DNA from: Desulfonatronum thiodismutans
GTDB lineage: Bacteria > Desulfobacterota > Desulfovibrionia > Desulfovibrionales > Desulfonatronaceae
Direction: 5' to 3'
DNA length: 62,828 nt
Assembly (NCBI RefSeq): GCF_000717475.1
Contig: NZ_JPIK01000026.1
Span: 1 to 62,828, forward strand
Every line of letters begins with the position of its first letter. Position 1 is the stretch's first letter. Made by a program: the position numbers and the translations under genes. This document shows positions 25,938-35,381 of the stretch, piece by piece. The notes under the pieces were generated by a model, which had not been told where the DNA came from, did not search any database, and worked only from the letters and a program-made list of their open reading frames with translations.

Positions 25938-27182
25938 GTGCGGCGGATTGCGCTTAATAGTTACGATTATTTCATCCTGGTTCGGGCTGTCGCGTTTGCC
26001 AGGCTCAAGGCGGTTCGCAACATCTCCGACGTGTTCGGTGATGAACTGCTTCTTACGCCGGAGAGCGATTTTATCCGGGAGCGGTTGAAGGCAACGCCGG
26101 ATGAGCTGGGCCAGGTCTCCGAACAGGTGGCCGGGTATTTCGGTCTGTCGGCGGAAAAGGCCGCGGTTTTGGTCGAACTGCCCAGCCTGGGACAATGGGC
26201 CGGATATCTCCTGGAACAGATTGGTCCGCGCCCGGACCGCATCGCCTTTTCCACTTCCGGCAGCACCGGCGAACCGAAAACCGTTGTTCGCGACTTCTTT
26301 TTCCTGGAACAGGACGCCGTGCACCTGGCCGACTTGTTTTCCGGCGTTAACCGGTTTCTGGCCCTGGCCCCGCCGCACCACATTTACGGATTCATTCACG
26401 CTGTCCTGATTCCCAAGTTGCTGAACGTGCCGTACGAGGATTGGCGGTTCGTAAATCCTTCCGCCCTGATCAACGAACTGCGTCCGGGCGACGCGATCCT
26501 CGGTTTTCCGCATGTCTGGCGGCTCTGCGTGGAGACCGGGGAATTATTCCCACCGGGAGTTCTCGGGGTCACGTCCACGGGGCCCTGTCCGCCGGAGATC
26601 ATCCGATCCCTGAAGAGCCGGGGTTTGGAATCAATGCTTGAAATCTACGGCTCTTCGGAAAACGGGGCCATCGGTTACCGGACCGGCCTGAATGCCCCAT
26701 TGACCTTGCTGCCTACCTGGAAACGGGTCGGCGAGGACAGCTTGGCGCGTGAGTTGGAGCAGGGCGGATCGTCCGAGCCGTTTACCATCCAGGACAGGCT
26801 GGACTGGGTGGATCACACCCATTTTTTCGTCAAAAAACGCCTGGACCATGCCGTCCAGGTCGCCGGGATCAACGTCTATCCTTCCCGGGTCCGCGACGTG
26901 CTACTGGCGCATGAAGCCGTGGCTGACTGCGCCGTGCGACTGATGCGCCCGGAAGAGGGCCATCGCCTGAAGGCGTTCGTGGTGCTCCAACCGGACCGGA
27001 AAGCCGATCCGGGCATCCGGGAGGCCCTGCGCGCCCACCTTGCTCTCCACCTGTCCCACCTTGAACAACCCGCCTCCGTCATCTTCGGGCTTGAATTGCC
27101 CAAGAACGAGTTGGGCAAAGCGGCGGACTGGACCATCCCGTCCGGGCTCGATCTTTCGTTAGAGCAAGCGGCGCGGCGATAG
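25938..27182 (+). CDS. AMP-dependent acyl ligase (ApeH-like)
   Basis: This 414-residue adenylate-forming enzyme has the P-loop-like TSGSTGEPK (106-114), then IYGSSENGAIGYR and KKRLDHAVQVAGINVYPSRV near the A8 loop. It is shorter than typical acyl-CoA synthetases, as ApeH is. It probably activates the starter acid and loads ACP. The start is GTG with GCGAGG about six bases upstream. It is the only plus-strand gene inside the cluster core and ends 20 bases from the converging acyltransferase. Confidence 0.88.
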   Translation: MRRIALNSYDYFILVRAVAFARLKAVRNISDVFGDELLLTPESDFIRERLKATPDELGQVSEQVAGYFGLSAEKAAVLVELPSLGQWAGYLLEQIGPRPDRIAFSTSGSTGEPKTVVRDFFFLEQDAVHLADLFSGVNRFLALAPPHHIYGFIHAVLIPKLLNVPYEDWRFVNPSALINELRPGDAILGFPHVWRLCVETGELFPPGVLGVTSTGPCPPEIIRSLKSRGLESMLEIYGSSENGAIGYRTGLNAPLTLLPTWKRVGEDSLARELEQGGSSEPFTIQDRLDWVDHTHFFVKKRLDHAVQVAGINVYPSRVRDVLLAHEAVADCAVRLMRPEEGHRLKAFVVLQPDRKADPGIREALRAHLALHLSHLEQPASVIFGLELPKNELGKAADWTIPSGLDLSLEQAARR

Positions 27183-27202
27183 GGACATGCCGGGCGGTCG
27201 TC

Positions 27203-27982
27203 TCACTTTTGCTTTTCCAACGCCTCGGCCATGGCCGTCTTGACGGCTTTGCGCAAAGCCACGTGCGCGGATTCGCCGGTAAAACCGGACGGATCAACTG
27301 CCGCCAGGGCCTGGAGACGGATCGTGGTCGGGGCCATGAGCAGGGTGCCCGGCGGGAGGAGACGGTCCGTGCCGGAAATGCAGAGCGGCACGATGGGGAC
27401 GTTGGTTTCCACGGCCAGTTTGAACGCCCCGGAGTAGAACCTGCCGAGCTTGCCGTCCCGTCCTCGGTGTCCTTCAGGAAAGAAAACCAAGGTGGTGTCG
27501 CTGTCGAGCAGTTCGCGGCAACGGAGTAAGGCCTCGTCATGCCCCAGTGTCTCCATATCCACGTATTCGGCCATTCGCATGAACGGTGCATACCAGATCA
27601 TTCGAAACGGCCAGGAGCGGACGGTGAACCCGACGTTGCTGTGAGGGAGAGCACCCATGCAGAAGACATCAAAAAAAGAGAGATGATTCAGAACGATGAT
27701 GCAGGGTTGGGGGAAACGGTCCTGGGTCAGACCGATTTTTTCAAAGCGCGTGAAAGGGGCGATCAGAATCATCCAGACCTTGCCGTAGATCCAGATGAAA
27801 TACCGCACGATCCGGCCCAGGGGGCGACCGGTCAGGACGCTCGCCAGGGGCAAAACCATCGGGGCCAGGAGAATGAAGGTCAGTGTTTGCAGAATCAGCA
27901 GGGGGTAGACCACCGCGCTCATCACCAATGCCCACAGGCCCGAACGCCTGGAAGCCCCGGGGGAGGCGGTTGCTTCGGTCAT
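27203..27982 (-). CDS. PlsC-type 1-acyl-glycerol-phosphate acyltransferase-like protein
   Basis: This 259-residue protein has the PlsC motifs NHLSFFD (His100, Asp105) and FPEGHRGRDG (Glu170), with an N-terminal membrane stretch (about 15-55). It transfers acyl chains from ACP or CoA to a hydroxyl. The ACP gene's stop overlaps its ATG by four bases. Confidence 0.9.
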   Translation of the reverse strand: MTEATASPGASRRSGLWALVMSAVVYPLLILQTLTFILLAPMVLPLASVLTGRPLGRIVRYFIWIYGKVWMILIAPFTRFEKIGLTQDRFPQPCIIVLNHLSFFDVFCMGALPHSNVGFTVRSWPFRMIWYAPFMRMAEYVDMETLGHDEALLRCRELLDSDTTLVFFPEGHRGRDGKLGRFYSGAFKLAVETNVPIVPLCISGTDRLLPPGTLLMAPTTIRLQALAAVDPSGFTGESAHVALRKAVKTAMAEALEKQK

Positions 27983-28230
27983 CCCAACTCCTTCCGCTTG
28001 GCCTCGATAAAGGCGTACAGGTCGCCCAGGGTGCGGATTTCCCGAATGGCCTGCTCGTCCCGGAGCTTACAGCCGAAGGCCTTTTCCAGGACAATGACCA
28101 TGTCCACGGCATCCAGGCTGTCCAGCCCCAGGTCGTTGAACAGGTGCGAGTCGGGCTGCATGGTCTCCGCTTCCAGTTCGAATTCTTCGGCCAGGGCGGT
28201 GTTCACGGTATCAATAATGTGTTGCTGCAT
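27979..28230 (-). CDS. Acyl carrier protein
   Basis: This 83-residue acidic protein has attachment Ser38 in DLGLDSLDAVDMV. It overlaps the KS stop upstream (20 bases) and the acyltransferase start downstream, so KS, ACP and acyltransferase are co-translated. It is the second dedicated ACP. Confidence 0.95.
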   Translation of the reverse strand: MQQHIIDTVNTALAEEFELEAETMQPDSHLFNDLGLDSLDAVDMVIVLEKAFGCKLRDEQAIREIRTLGDLYAFIEAKRKELG

Positions 28231-29461
28231 CTTGAGAAAATTTCCTTACGATCAATGAGGCGTTGACTCCGCCCAGGGCGAAGTTGTTTTTGACGGCGAT
28301 ATCCATAACGCGGGGTTCCGGAGCCTGGACATGGCGGACCATGGCGCATTCCGGGTCGGGCTGGTCCAGGTTCAAGGTCGGCAGGCACAGACCGTCCTGG
28401 AGCATGCGGACCACGGCGATCAGCTCCAGGGCTCCGCTGGCGGCCAGGGTGTGCCCCAGATGGCCCTTGAAGCCGCTGACGGGCACGGCGTCGCCGAAGA
28501 GCCGGGCAATGGCCAGGCATTCGGCGGGGTCGCCCAGTTCCGTGGCCGTGGCGTGGGCGTTGACGTAGTCGACTTGGCCGGGGTCCAGACCGGCGTCGGC
28601 CAGGGCCAGGCGCATGCACTGCTCGATCCGACCGGGGTCCGGGGTGGAGATGTTCGTGGTGTCGGAGTTGGAGGCGAACCCGATGATTTCGGCCAGGATC
28701 GGGGCGCCTCGATCCAGCGCGGAGTCCAGGGATTCCAGGACGAGAACCCCGCCGCCCTCGGAACAGACCGTGCCGTCCCGCCGGGCCTCAAACGGTCGGG
28801 GCGAGCTGCCCGGATCGGAATTGTACCCGGTGGAGGCCGCGTTGATAATATCGAAAATGGCCACGGTCAACGGATGCAGTTCCTCGGCTCCGCCGCAGAG
28901 CATGATCCGTTGTCGGCCCAGGGCGATGGCCTCGTATCCCAGGCCGATGGCCTGCGCTCCGGTGGCGCAGGCGGCGGAAGGGGCCATGACCCGGCCGCCG
29001 ATGCCCAGGGCCTGGGCCACGTTGGCCGCGCAGGTGTGCCCCATGATTTTGAAGAACAGGGACGACTTGACCTGCTCAATGGAAAAATCCCGTAAATATT
29101 CCGCGAAAAAATCCTGCAAGGTCTGAGGGCTGCCCACGGTGGTTCCGATGATCACCCCGGTCTGCTCGGAGCGACGCAAGGCCTCGTCGATCCGGGCGGA
29201 TTCCAGGGCCTCCATGGCGGCCAGCACGGCGAAGACGGACATCCGGGACATGGTGCGGCGGTGTTTTCGGGGAATCTCCTTGGCATCCAGGTCCGGAACG
29301 AGTCCGGCGATGTGACAACGCAAGCCCTTGATCGCCTTGAGTTCCGGATGCTCGGTCACCGCGCTTCGGCCTTGCGCCATGGCCGCGTACAACGTCTCCA
29401 CGCCTACTCCGTAGGGTGAAACCGCTCCCAGCCCCGTGATCACCACTCGGCTCAGCGACAC
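28211..29461 (-). CDS. Beta-ketoacyl-ACP synthase (FabF type)
   Basis: This 416-residue protein has a complete catalytic set: Cys165 in SAACATGAQAI, His303 in NAHATATELGD, Lys332 and His337 in FKGHLGHT. The start is GTG, overlapping the FAD-gene stop by ten bases. It is intact and active by sequence, one of three. It resembles ApeO/ApeR-like ketosynthases of aryl polyene clusters; distinct specificity cannot be read from sequence. Confidence 0.9.
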   Translation of the reverse strand: MSLSRVVITGLGAVSPYGVGVETLYAAMAQGRSAVTEHPELKAIKGLRCHIAGLVPDLDAKEIPRKHRRTMSRMSVFAVLAAMEALESARIDEALRRSEQTGVIIGTTVGSPQTLQDFFAEYLRDFSIEQVKSSLFFKIMGHTCAANVAQALGIGGRVMAPSAACATGAQAIGLGYEAIALGRQRIMLCGGAEELHPLTVAIFDIINAASTGYNSDPGSSPRPFEARRDGTVCSEGGGVLVLESLDSALDRGAPILAEIIGFASNSDTTNISTPDPGRIEQCMRLALADAGLDPGQVDYVNAHATATELGDPAECLAIARLFGDAVPVSGFKGHLGHTLAASGALELIAVVRMLQDGLCLPTLNLDQPDPECAMVRHVQAPEPRVMDIAVKNNFALGGVNASLIVRKFSQDAATHY

Positions 29462-30936
29462 TGTTGGACCTCCTTGCGCAGCGTTTCCGGCCCCAGGATA
29501 AAACCGCTGGTCAGAAAGGCGGAAATTGTCGCGCCCAGAATTCCCGGGCCGGTCAGGGCTTGGCCGGTCAGGTACAGCCCCTTGATCTTGGTCAGGGGAG
29601 ACGGAGAAATTTGGCCGTGGTGCTGTTTGATCCCATAGAGACTGCCCGAGGGGACATTGACCCAATCCCTGAAAGTCAGGGGGGTGGCGCAGTCCAGCAT
29701 GGTCATGTCGCCGATTTCCGGGACCGCTCTGGAAGCATGGGCCTGGACCCGTTCCATCAGTTCCCGCTTCATTGCCCGGTAGGATTCCGGACGGTCCCGT
29801 GGACCGGAATGCAGCCAGGGCCGCATTTCCTCCATGGACGCCGGGCAGAGCAGGATCAAGCCTCTGGCCGGAGAACCGTTTTTCGTTCCAGCGGCGGCCA
29901 GAAAAAACGGACGCTCCTCGATGGGCCGCTCGGGGCGGCAATATCCATCCAGGTCCAGGTCCGGACAGAGAAACAGGTTTTTACGATCCAGTATCTTGGG
30001 GAACGCCTTCACCGCCGCGGAAAACATGAAGCCCGAGGTGGTTTCCTCGTAAGTCTGGAAGCGGCGTCTGGTGACGGGCCGAAAGGCAGCTTCGTCGACC
30101 ATGGACAACAGGGTACAAGGGTGGATGCTGGATATGCAGGTCTCAGTCTGGATCATCTCTCCATCTTCCAGGACCACGCCGCGGCATTGACCGGAAGCAA
30201 ACTCGATCCGTTCGACGCCGCGTCCGGTCAGCAGGACCACGTCCAGTTCTTCCAGGCGACGGGTCAAGGCCGCTGCCAGGCTTTTGCCGCCGCCCTTGAT
30301 CCCATGCACGGACTGGTACATGGAGCCGCAGACCTGGGCGTGAAGGGCCATGGAGGCCTGGTCCGGCTCCACGCCATAAAGCAGAAAGTGCAGGGACAGC
30401 AGAGCCCGTAGCCGGGCGTCCCTGAACAGTTCGCTCAGACAGGTCGCGACGCTTTGCTCGTGCAGGGGGTTGAACGCACCGATGGCGTCAATGGGCAGGT
30501 CCAGATTCAGGTGCGGGGAGCGGCCGAATTCATCGGCTACGATCCGCAGGTAGGCGTCGATACCTTCTTTTTCCCGAGGAAAGTTTTCATGCAGTCGTTG
30601 ACGGAGCTGATTATAGCCCTGAGGAAAAGCGAAAGATAAATCGTCACGGGGAAAGCGAGCAGCGTCGAAACAGTCGGCGTCGTAAGGAATCTTGGTCAGC
30701 CCGTTCTCGATTCCCAGGTACCTGAAGTAGACGTCCAACACCTCGCCTGGGCCATATGCGCCGGTGTAGTGAAACCCGGTGTCGAACTGAATGCCGCCGC
30801 GGCTGAACCCTCTCAGCAGCGGAGCAGGCTGGTCGGCCTTCTCCACCACGGCCACACGGAAGCCTTTTTGGCCTAGAATGACGGCGCAGACCAGCCCGGA
30901 AATGCCAGACCCGATAACGACGTGGTCGAACTTCAT
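29452..30936 (-). CDS. CrtI-like FAD-dependent desaturase/isomerase
   Basis: This 494-residue flavoprotein has the dinucleotide-binding GSGISGL (9-15), acidic EKAD at the end of the second strand, and the C-terminal GLYLTGQALTGPGILGA FAD motif. It is of the phytoene desaturase/retinol saturase class. Standard aryl polyene clusters lack it, but ladderane-type clusters carry such enzymes, which is a main reason for the hybrid call. It lies between two ketosynthases with overlapping ends (4 and 10 bases). Confidence 0.9.
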   Translation of the reverse strand: MKFDHVVIGSGISGLVCAVILGQKGFRVAVVEKADQPAPLLRGFSRGGIQFDTGFHYTGAYGPGEVLDVYFRYLGIENGLTKIPYDADCFDAARFPRDDLSFAFPQGYNQLRQRLHENFPREKEGIDAYLRIVADEFGRSPHLNLDLPIDAIGAFNPLHEQSVATCLSELFRDARLRALLSLHFLLYGVEPDQASMALHAQVCGSMYQSVHGIKGGGKSLAAALTRRLEELDVVLLTGRGVERIEFASGQCRGVVLEDGEMIQTETCISSIHPCTLLSMVDEAAFRPVTRRRFQTYEETTSGFMFSAAVKAFPKILDRKNLFLCPDLDLDGYCRPERPIEERPFFLAAAGTKNGSPARGLILLCPASMEEMRPWLHSGPRDRPESYRAMKRELMERVQAHASRAVPEIGDMTMLDCATPLTFRDWVNVPSGSLYGIKQHHGQISPSPLTKIKGLYLTGQALTGPGILGATISAFLTSGFILGPETLRKEVQQCR

Positions 30937-32153
30937 CCCGGAAAACCCAGGGCCAGACAGGCATTGGTCCCGCCGAAGCCGGCGGAGTTACAGAGGACGT
31001 TGCGCAGCCGGGCGGAGCGGGTTTCGGTGACGATGTCCAGCTTGGCCGATGCGGCGTCCGGGCGTTCGAAGTTGATGCTCGGGGCGATGAAACCTTCCCG
31101 GGCCATGAGTACGCAGTAGACCACCTGGGCCGCGCCGGACATCCAGAGTTCGTGGCCGGTCATGGATTTCAACGAGGATACGGGCGGGGTGGGTGTTCCG
31201 AAAAGCCGGGCGATGCTTTCGGCCTCCACGGAGTCACCCGCGGGCGTGGACGTGGCGTGGGCGCAGATATAGTCGATTTCCGGAGGGCTCCAACCGGCCT
31301 CGTCCAGGGCCATGCGCATGGCCCGTTCCAGGCCGTCGCCGCTGGGTACGGAGATATGCTCGCCGTCCGAAGAGAAGCCGTATCCGCGGACCAGGCCGAG
31401 CACCCGGGCGCCGCGTTCGCGGGCCAGATCCAGCCGTTCCAGCAGCAGGGTCGCCGCGCCGCCGCCGGGTACCAGCCCGTCCCGGTCCGCGTCAAAGGGG
31501 CGGCTGGCGGTCCGGGGCCGGTCCATGCGGGTGGAGAATGCTCCCAAACCGTCGAAGCTGCACACCGATTGCCAGTTGATTTCCTGGGCCCCGCCGCAGA
31601 GCACGCGATCCTGACGGCCCGAGGCGATCAGGTCCGCGGCCTGGCCCACGGCGTGCCCGCCGCTGGAGCAGGCCGAGCTGATGGTCCAGCAGGCACCCCG
31701 GGTGCCCAGCAGGGTGTTTAGGTTCATGGTGATGGTGGAGGTCATGGAGCGAAAGATATGCCCGCTGCCGATGGACCGCGTGTCCAGGCGTTGGCGGAGC
31801 ATGTCCACTTGTTCCACGCCGGCCAGGCAACTGGAGTCGCATCCGAACACCAGTCCGGTGCGGTCGTTGCGCAGATCGTCCGGGTCCAGCCCGGCCATGG
31901 CCAGGGCTTCCATGGTCGCGGCATGGGCCTGGACCGCGAACTCGGGCATGGTCTTGCGCTGTTTGCGACTGAGGTGTCTGGCGGGGTCGAACCCCCGGAT
32001 CAGGCCGGTCAAGGCGCTCCTGAACCCCAGCTCGATCCGTTCCTGGTCCACGCCGATTCCGGATCTGCCCTCGTACAGGGCCCGAACCACGGAGTCCGCG
32101 TCATTACCCAGGGAAGAGACGATCCCCACGCCGGTGATGGCTGCTTGATGCAT
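30933..32153 (-). CDS. Beta-ketoacyl-ACP synthase (FabB/FabF-like)
   Basis: This 406-residue condensing enzyme has Cys162 in SSACSSGGHAV, His299 in CAHATSTPAGD, Lys329 and His334 in LKSMTGHELWMSG. The SACSSGGHAVG pattern resembles FabB. Its stop overlaps the FAD gene start by four bases. It may pair with the Cys-less protein at 34140. Confidence 0.9.
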   Translation of the reverse strand: MHQAAITGVGIVSSLGNDADSVVRALYEGRSGIGVDQERIELGFRSALTGLIRGFDPARHLSRKQRKTMPEFAVQAHAATMEALAMAGLDPDDLRNDRTGLVFGCDSSCLAGVEQVDMLRQRLDTRSIGSGHIFRSMTSTITMNLNTLLGTRGACWTISSACSSGGHAVGQAADLIASGRQDRVLCGGAQEINWQSVCSFDGLGAFSTRMDRPRTASRPFDADRDGLVPGGGAATLLLERLDLARERGARVLGLVRGYGFSSDGEHISVPSGDGLERAMRMALDEAGWSPPEIDYICAHATSTPAGDSVEAESIARLFGTPTPPVSSLKSMTGHELWMSGAAQVVYCVLMAREGFIAPSINFERPDAASAKLDIVTETRSARLRNVLCNSAGFGGTNACLALGFPG

Positions 32154-32297
32154 GTTCTGGTTTAAATGGAAATTCAGGTTGAAAGCTGAAGGTTGAAGGC
32201 TGAACGGGAAGACATGTGTTGCCTCATGCCGCGACTTTCCAAACCTTCAACCTTGCCCTCTTCAGCCAAAAAAACATGGAACTTGGCTGAGTGACGC

Positions 32298-33044
32298 TTA
32301 CATGTATATCCCGCCGTTGACCGCGATGGTCTGGCCGGTGATGTACGTGGCCTTGGCGGAACAGAGGAAAGAGACGACTTCGGCGACTTCCTCGGGCCGA
32401 CCGACGCGGCCCAGGGGAATCTTCGGAAGGATGGCATCCCAGGGCAGATCCTTGGTCATGTCGGTCTGGATGAAGCCCGGGGCCACGGCATTGACCAGGA
32501 TATTGCGTTTGCCCATTTCCTGAGCCAGGGCCTTGGTCGCGCCGATGAGTCCGGCCTTGGCCGCGGAATAGTTGACCTGCCCGGCCATCCCGGCCTGGCC
32601 GGACGTGGAGACGATGTTCACCACCCGGCCTTGACGCTTGCGCAGCATTTTGGCCAGGACCAGCTTGGTGACCAGAAAAAAACCGTCCAGGTGCACGTTC
32701 AGGACCCGCTTCCATTCCCTGTCGAAGTCCATGGTCAGCATCAGGGTGTCCGCGGCGAATCCGGCGTTGTTGATCACGGCAAAGGGCGTGGCCTTTTCCA
32801 GAAGCGGTTCCAGGGCGGCGGTCGTCGCTACCGGGTCGGCCACGTCGAAGGGTAGTAGCCGACAGTCCCGGCCCTGATCCGCCACCGCGGAGTGGACCAT
32901 CTCGGCGCCTTGATGGTCTCCGCGGTAGTTCAGCCAGATGTCGAACCCGTCACGGGCCAGGACCAGGGCCGTCGCCGCGCCGATGCCCTTGCTCGCGCCG
33001 GTGATCAGGGCGATAGGCGGGGCGTGTGTTCCGATTTGGTTCAT
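32298..33044 (-). CDS. fabG: 3-oxoacyl-ACP reductase (FabG-like)
   Basis: This 248-residue short-chain dehydrogenase has the NADPH site TGASKGIG (15-22), NNAG, catalytic Ser146, Tyr159 and Lys163 (VNYSAAKAG) and the C-terminal [14 protein letters not shown]. It reduces 3-ketoacyl-ACP formed by the ketosynthases (ApeQ role). It lies 144 bases upstream of the ketosynthase, with a purine-rich repeat-like gap at about 32160-32290. Confidence 0.9.
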   Translation of the reverse strand: MNQIGTHAPPIALITGASKGIGAATALVLARDGFDIWLNYRGDHQGAEMVHSAVADQGRDCRLLPFDVADPVATTAALEPLLEKATPFAVINNAGFAADTLMLTMDFDREWKRVLNVHLDGFFLVTKLVLAKMLRKRQGRVVNIVSTSGQAGMAGQVNYSAAKAGLIGATKALAQEMGKRNILVNAVAPGFIQTDMTKDLPWDAILPKIPLGRVGRPEEVAEVVSFLCSAKATYITGQTIAVNGGIYM

Positions 33045-33074
33045 GTCTCTTTTTGGGTGTCGGCTGGAGCGGGG

Positions 33075-33893
33075 TTACCGAGCCGGGGCAATGAGCAGTT
33101 CCGGGGCGGGCTCTTCCTTTTGAGACGCCGACGGAGTGGATGCCGGCTGCGGAGCGACGGTCGGCTTTGGAGTCGGGGCCGCTTTGGCCGGGGCCGGTGC
33201 GGGTTGTTGTTGGACCGCGGGTTGAGCCGCGGGAAGGCTCGCCGGGAGGGATGGGGCCGGAAGAACGTGGGTCCCGGATCGGACTTTCCCGTTGGCGTCA
33301 AACTCCACCGACATGGTCATGAACCGGTTGCGCCAGTAAATCCAGGTATTGGCGTCCAGAGAGGGCGTCCGGTGTCTGGGAGGATAACCCAGGGCCGTGA
33401 GGACGCCTTCTTTGGTCATCCCTACGTACACATCCCCGGAGTCAATGCCCTTGCGGTCGACTCCGGAAAAATGGGCTAGGGAAACCGGGGAACTCGACGT
33501 GATCAGGTTGATAAAATCGGGTTCGCTCATCCCCATCCGTCCAGTATGAAATTCAAAAAACACCCTCTGGCCGGTGTCGGCCACCGTAAACCAGAAACCG
33601 TTGCGATAGCGTTGACGCGCACCGGGAAATTCCAGACGCGAACCCGCGGGGATGATTATATGGCCCGCGCCGGGATCGACGTGTCCCGCATAGCTGGCCT
33701 TGATGTCCCGGCGGCTTTCCTGAGCATGGATATTATACTTGGCGTAACGTATTTCCGGAGCTTGGGCGGCCGCGACCTGCCGCGTCGAACCGGTTGAGCG
33801 GCAAGAAGCCAGGAAAATCAAAGCGACGCACAGCAAAACCAACGTCATCAGCCAGCGGCCCTGGAGATTGAGGGAGAAGTGTTTGTCGATCAC
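33075..33893 (-). CDS. Lipoprotein with BamE-like C-terminal segment
   Basis: This 272-residue protein begins at GTG 33893, chosen because an AGGAGG lies nine bases upstream. A basic N-terminus and hydrophobic helix (MTLVLLCVALIFLASC) end in lipobox LASC, followed by a mature domain. GDVYVGMTKEGVLTALGYP with WIYWRNRFMTMSVEFDANGKV resembles SmpA/BamE-type folds. A Pro/Ala-rich tail completes it. It is the first gene of the minus-strand operon running to 27.2 kb, opposite the KS-like gene at 34140; a possible assembly factor for the outer-membrane product. Confidence 0.7.
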   Translation of the reverse strand: MIDKHFSLNLQGRWLMTLVLLCVALIFLASCRSTGSTRQVAAAQAPEIRYAKYNIHAQESRRDIKASYAGHVDPGAGHIIIPAGSRLEFPGARQRYRNGFWFTVADTGQRVFFEFHTGRMGMSEPDFINLITSSSPVSLAHFSGVDRKGIDSGDVYVGMTKEGVLTALGYPPRHRTPSLDANTWIYWRNRFMTMSVEFDANGKVRSGTHVLPAPSLPASLPAAQPAVQQQPAPAPAKAAPTPKPTVAPQPASTPSASQKEEPAPELLIAPAR

Positions 33894-34139
33894 GTTGAAG
33901 ATCCTCCTGTTGAGTTTGGTTAAGGAAGAAACGTCGTCCACGCGCCGGGTTTCAGGGATGTTTCGCTCACGGGCCGAGGAGACGTTTCCGAAATACATCA
34001 CAATTTAGTCAGGTTGTTTCGATATGCTGGAGATGTTTTTTTAGTGCCACATCCCGGCGATGACCGTCAATCCATGAGCGTCATGTCGGAACGAGGTATG
34101 ACTTGCCTACAGGTTTGACATTGCATAGACTTTCCGCAA

Positions 34140-35381
34140 ATGAATCAAACAATCGCAAAAATGAGTCTTGCCTCTTTTCCATCTTTTTCCCCATCCATCC
34201 CCGCGCCCGAAGTCGCTCCTCTTGCTGTTGCGGGTGTCGGTGTCGTCGGTGGGTTCGGAGTCGGGTTGGGAGAACTGCGGCTGACACTGGAGGGGAAGCG
34301 GTCGCCGATGGTCGGCAAGCTCGAGTTTCAGGGGCTTCAGGGAACGGAAAGCGTCCCGGTTCTTCAGACCGATCTCGCGGCTTTGGAAGAATTCGTTCCC
34401 AAGCGAGCCCTGCGCCGCGTGGATCGTTTCTCCCGTCTGGCCCTGCTGGGAGCGTGTCTGGCCTTGAAGGACGCAGGGCTTTCCAGATTCGAGTCACTGG
34501 ACAGGCCGGAAGCAAGGACGGGCATCATAGTGGCCACGGGCTACGGCGCGGCGGCCACCACGTTTTCCTTTCTCGACTCCGTGATTCACGACGGCGACGT
34601 CTGCGCTTCGCCTACCCATTTCTCCAACTCCGTCCATAATGCCGCCGCGGCCCATATCTCCATTCTGCTGAAAATCACCGGACCCTGCCTGACCGCCAGC
34701 CAATTCGAGCTGTCCACGGCCTCGGCCCTGCTCACGGCGCGGCAGTGGCTGGCGGAAGGTCGGGTGGAGAGGGTGCTTTTCGGGGCCGTGGACGAGCACT
34801 GCCCGGTGCGTGGATACTGCTGGTCGCGTTTTTTCGGTCCCCAGGCCCATCAAACCGTCTTGCCCCTGGAACTCGACCGGCAAACCGCCATCCCCGGCGA
34901 GGGGGCGGCGTTTTTCGTGCTGGAACGCGCAGTGCCCGGCCGCCCGGGAAAGTACGGCCATGTGGCGAACGTCGGCATGGGCCGCGAGGACCATCGAAAC
35001 CCTGATGTTCTTTTCGATGGACCGGCGGACGGATTCACGGGGGGGGTGCCTCTTGGCTTGGACTCCCCGGAGACGCTCCTGCTGTTGGGGGCTGACGGGC
35101 ACAAGGCCGCCGGTGCTCGGTATCGGCATGTTTTGGAAGTAGCAGGGCGACTGTCTCTCATGGTCGCGGCCTGCGCTCCGGCCTACGGCAGTCTGCCCAT
35201 TGGTCAGGCTTTTGATCTTGCCGTCGCCGGCATGGCCATCCGGGACGGATGTCCGTCTTTTGCGGACCACATGTGGTACGGCAACGGTCGTTCCGGAACG
35301 CTTCGGGAAGTTTCCCAAGTCGCCTGCCTCAAATATGGTTCGGGAGGAGAGTATGGGACGATTGTCCTGGCTGGTTCGTGA
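34140..35381 (+). CDS. Ketosynthase-like chain-length-factor homologue (active-site Cys replaced by Glu)
   Basis: This 413-residue protein has the beta-ketoacyl synthase fold, with an N-terminal VAGVGVVGGFG and GPCLTASQFELSTASALL. Aligned to GPSYAISTACATGAHAI of FabF, the nucleophile falls on Glu190. The His of NAHGTG is also absent. This pattern fits a non-catalytic chain-length-factor-like partner (ApeC type, or KSQ/CLF of aromatic PKS). It would pair with one of the three intact ketosynthases to set chain length. It is divergent from the 33893 gene, so 33894-34139 should hold promoters for both directions, but none is clear by eye. Confidence 0.85.
   Translation: MNQTIAKMSLASFPSFSPSIPAPEVAPLAVAGVGVVGGFGVGLGELRLTLEGKRSPMVGKLEFQGLQGTESVPVLQTDLAALEEFVPKRALRRVDRFSRLALLGACLALKDAGLSRFESLDRPEARTGIIVATGYGAAATTFSFLDSVIHDGDVCASPTHFSNSVHNAAAAHISILLKITGPCLTASQFELSTASALLTARQWLAEGRVERVLFGAVDEHCPVRGYCWSRFFGPQAHQTVLPLELDRQTAIPGEGAAFFVLERAVPGRPGKYGHVANVGMGREDHRNPDVLFDGPADGFTGGVPLGLDSPETLLLLGADGHKAAGARYRHVLEVAGRLSLMVAACAPAYGSLPIGQAFDLAVAGMAIRDGCPSFADHMWYGNGRSGTLREVSQVACLKYGSGGEYGTIVLAGS

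Noticed and set aside
34110..34145. TTGACA at about 34117 as promoter of the KS-like gene
   Set aside because: A -10 at proper spacing would fall on the start codon; no convincing -10 is present.
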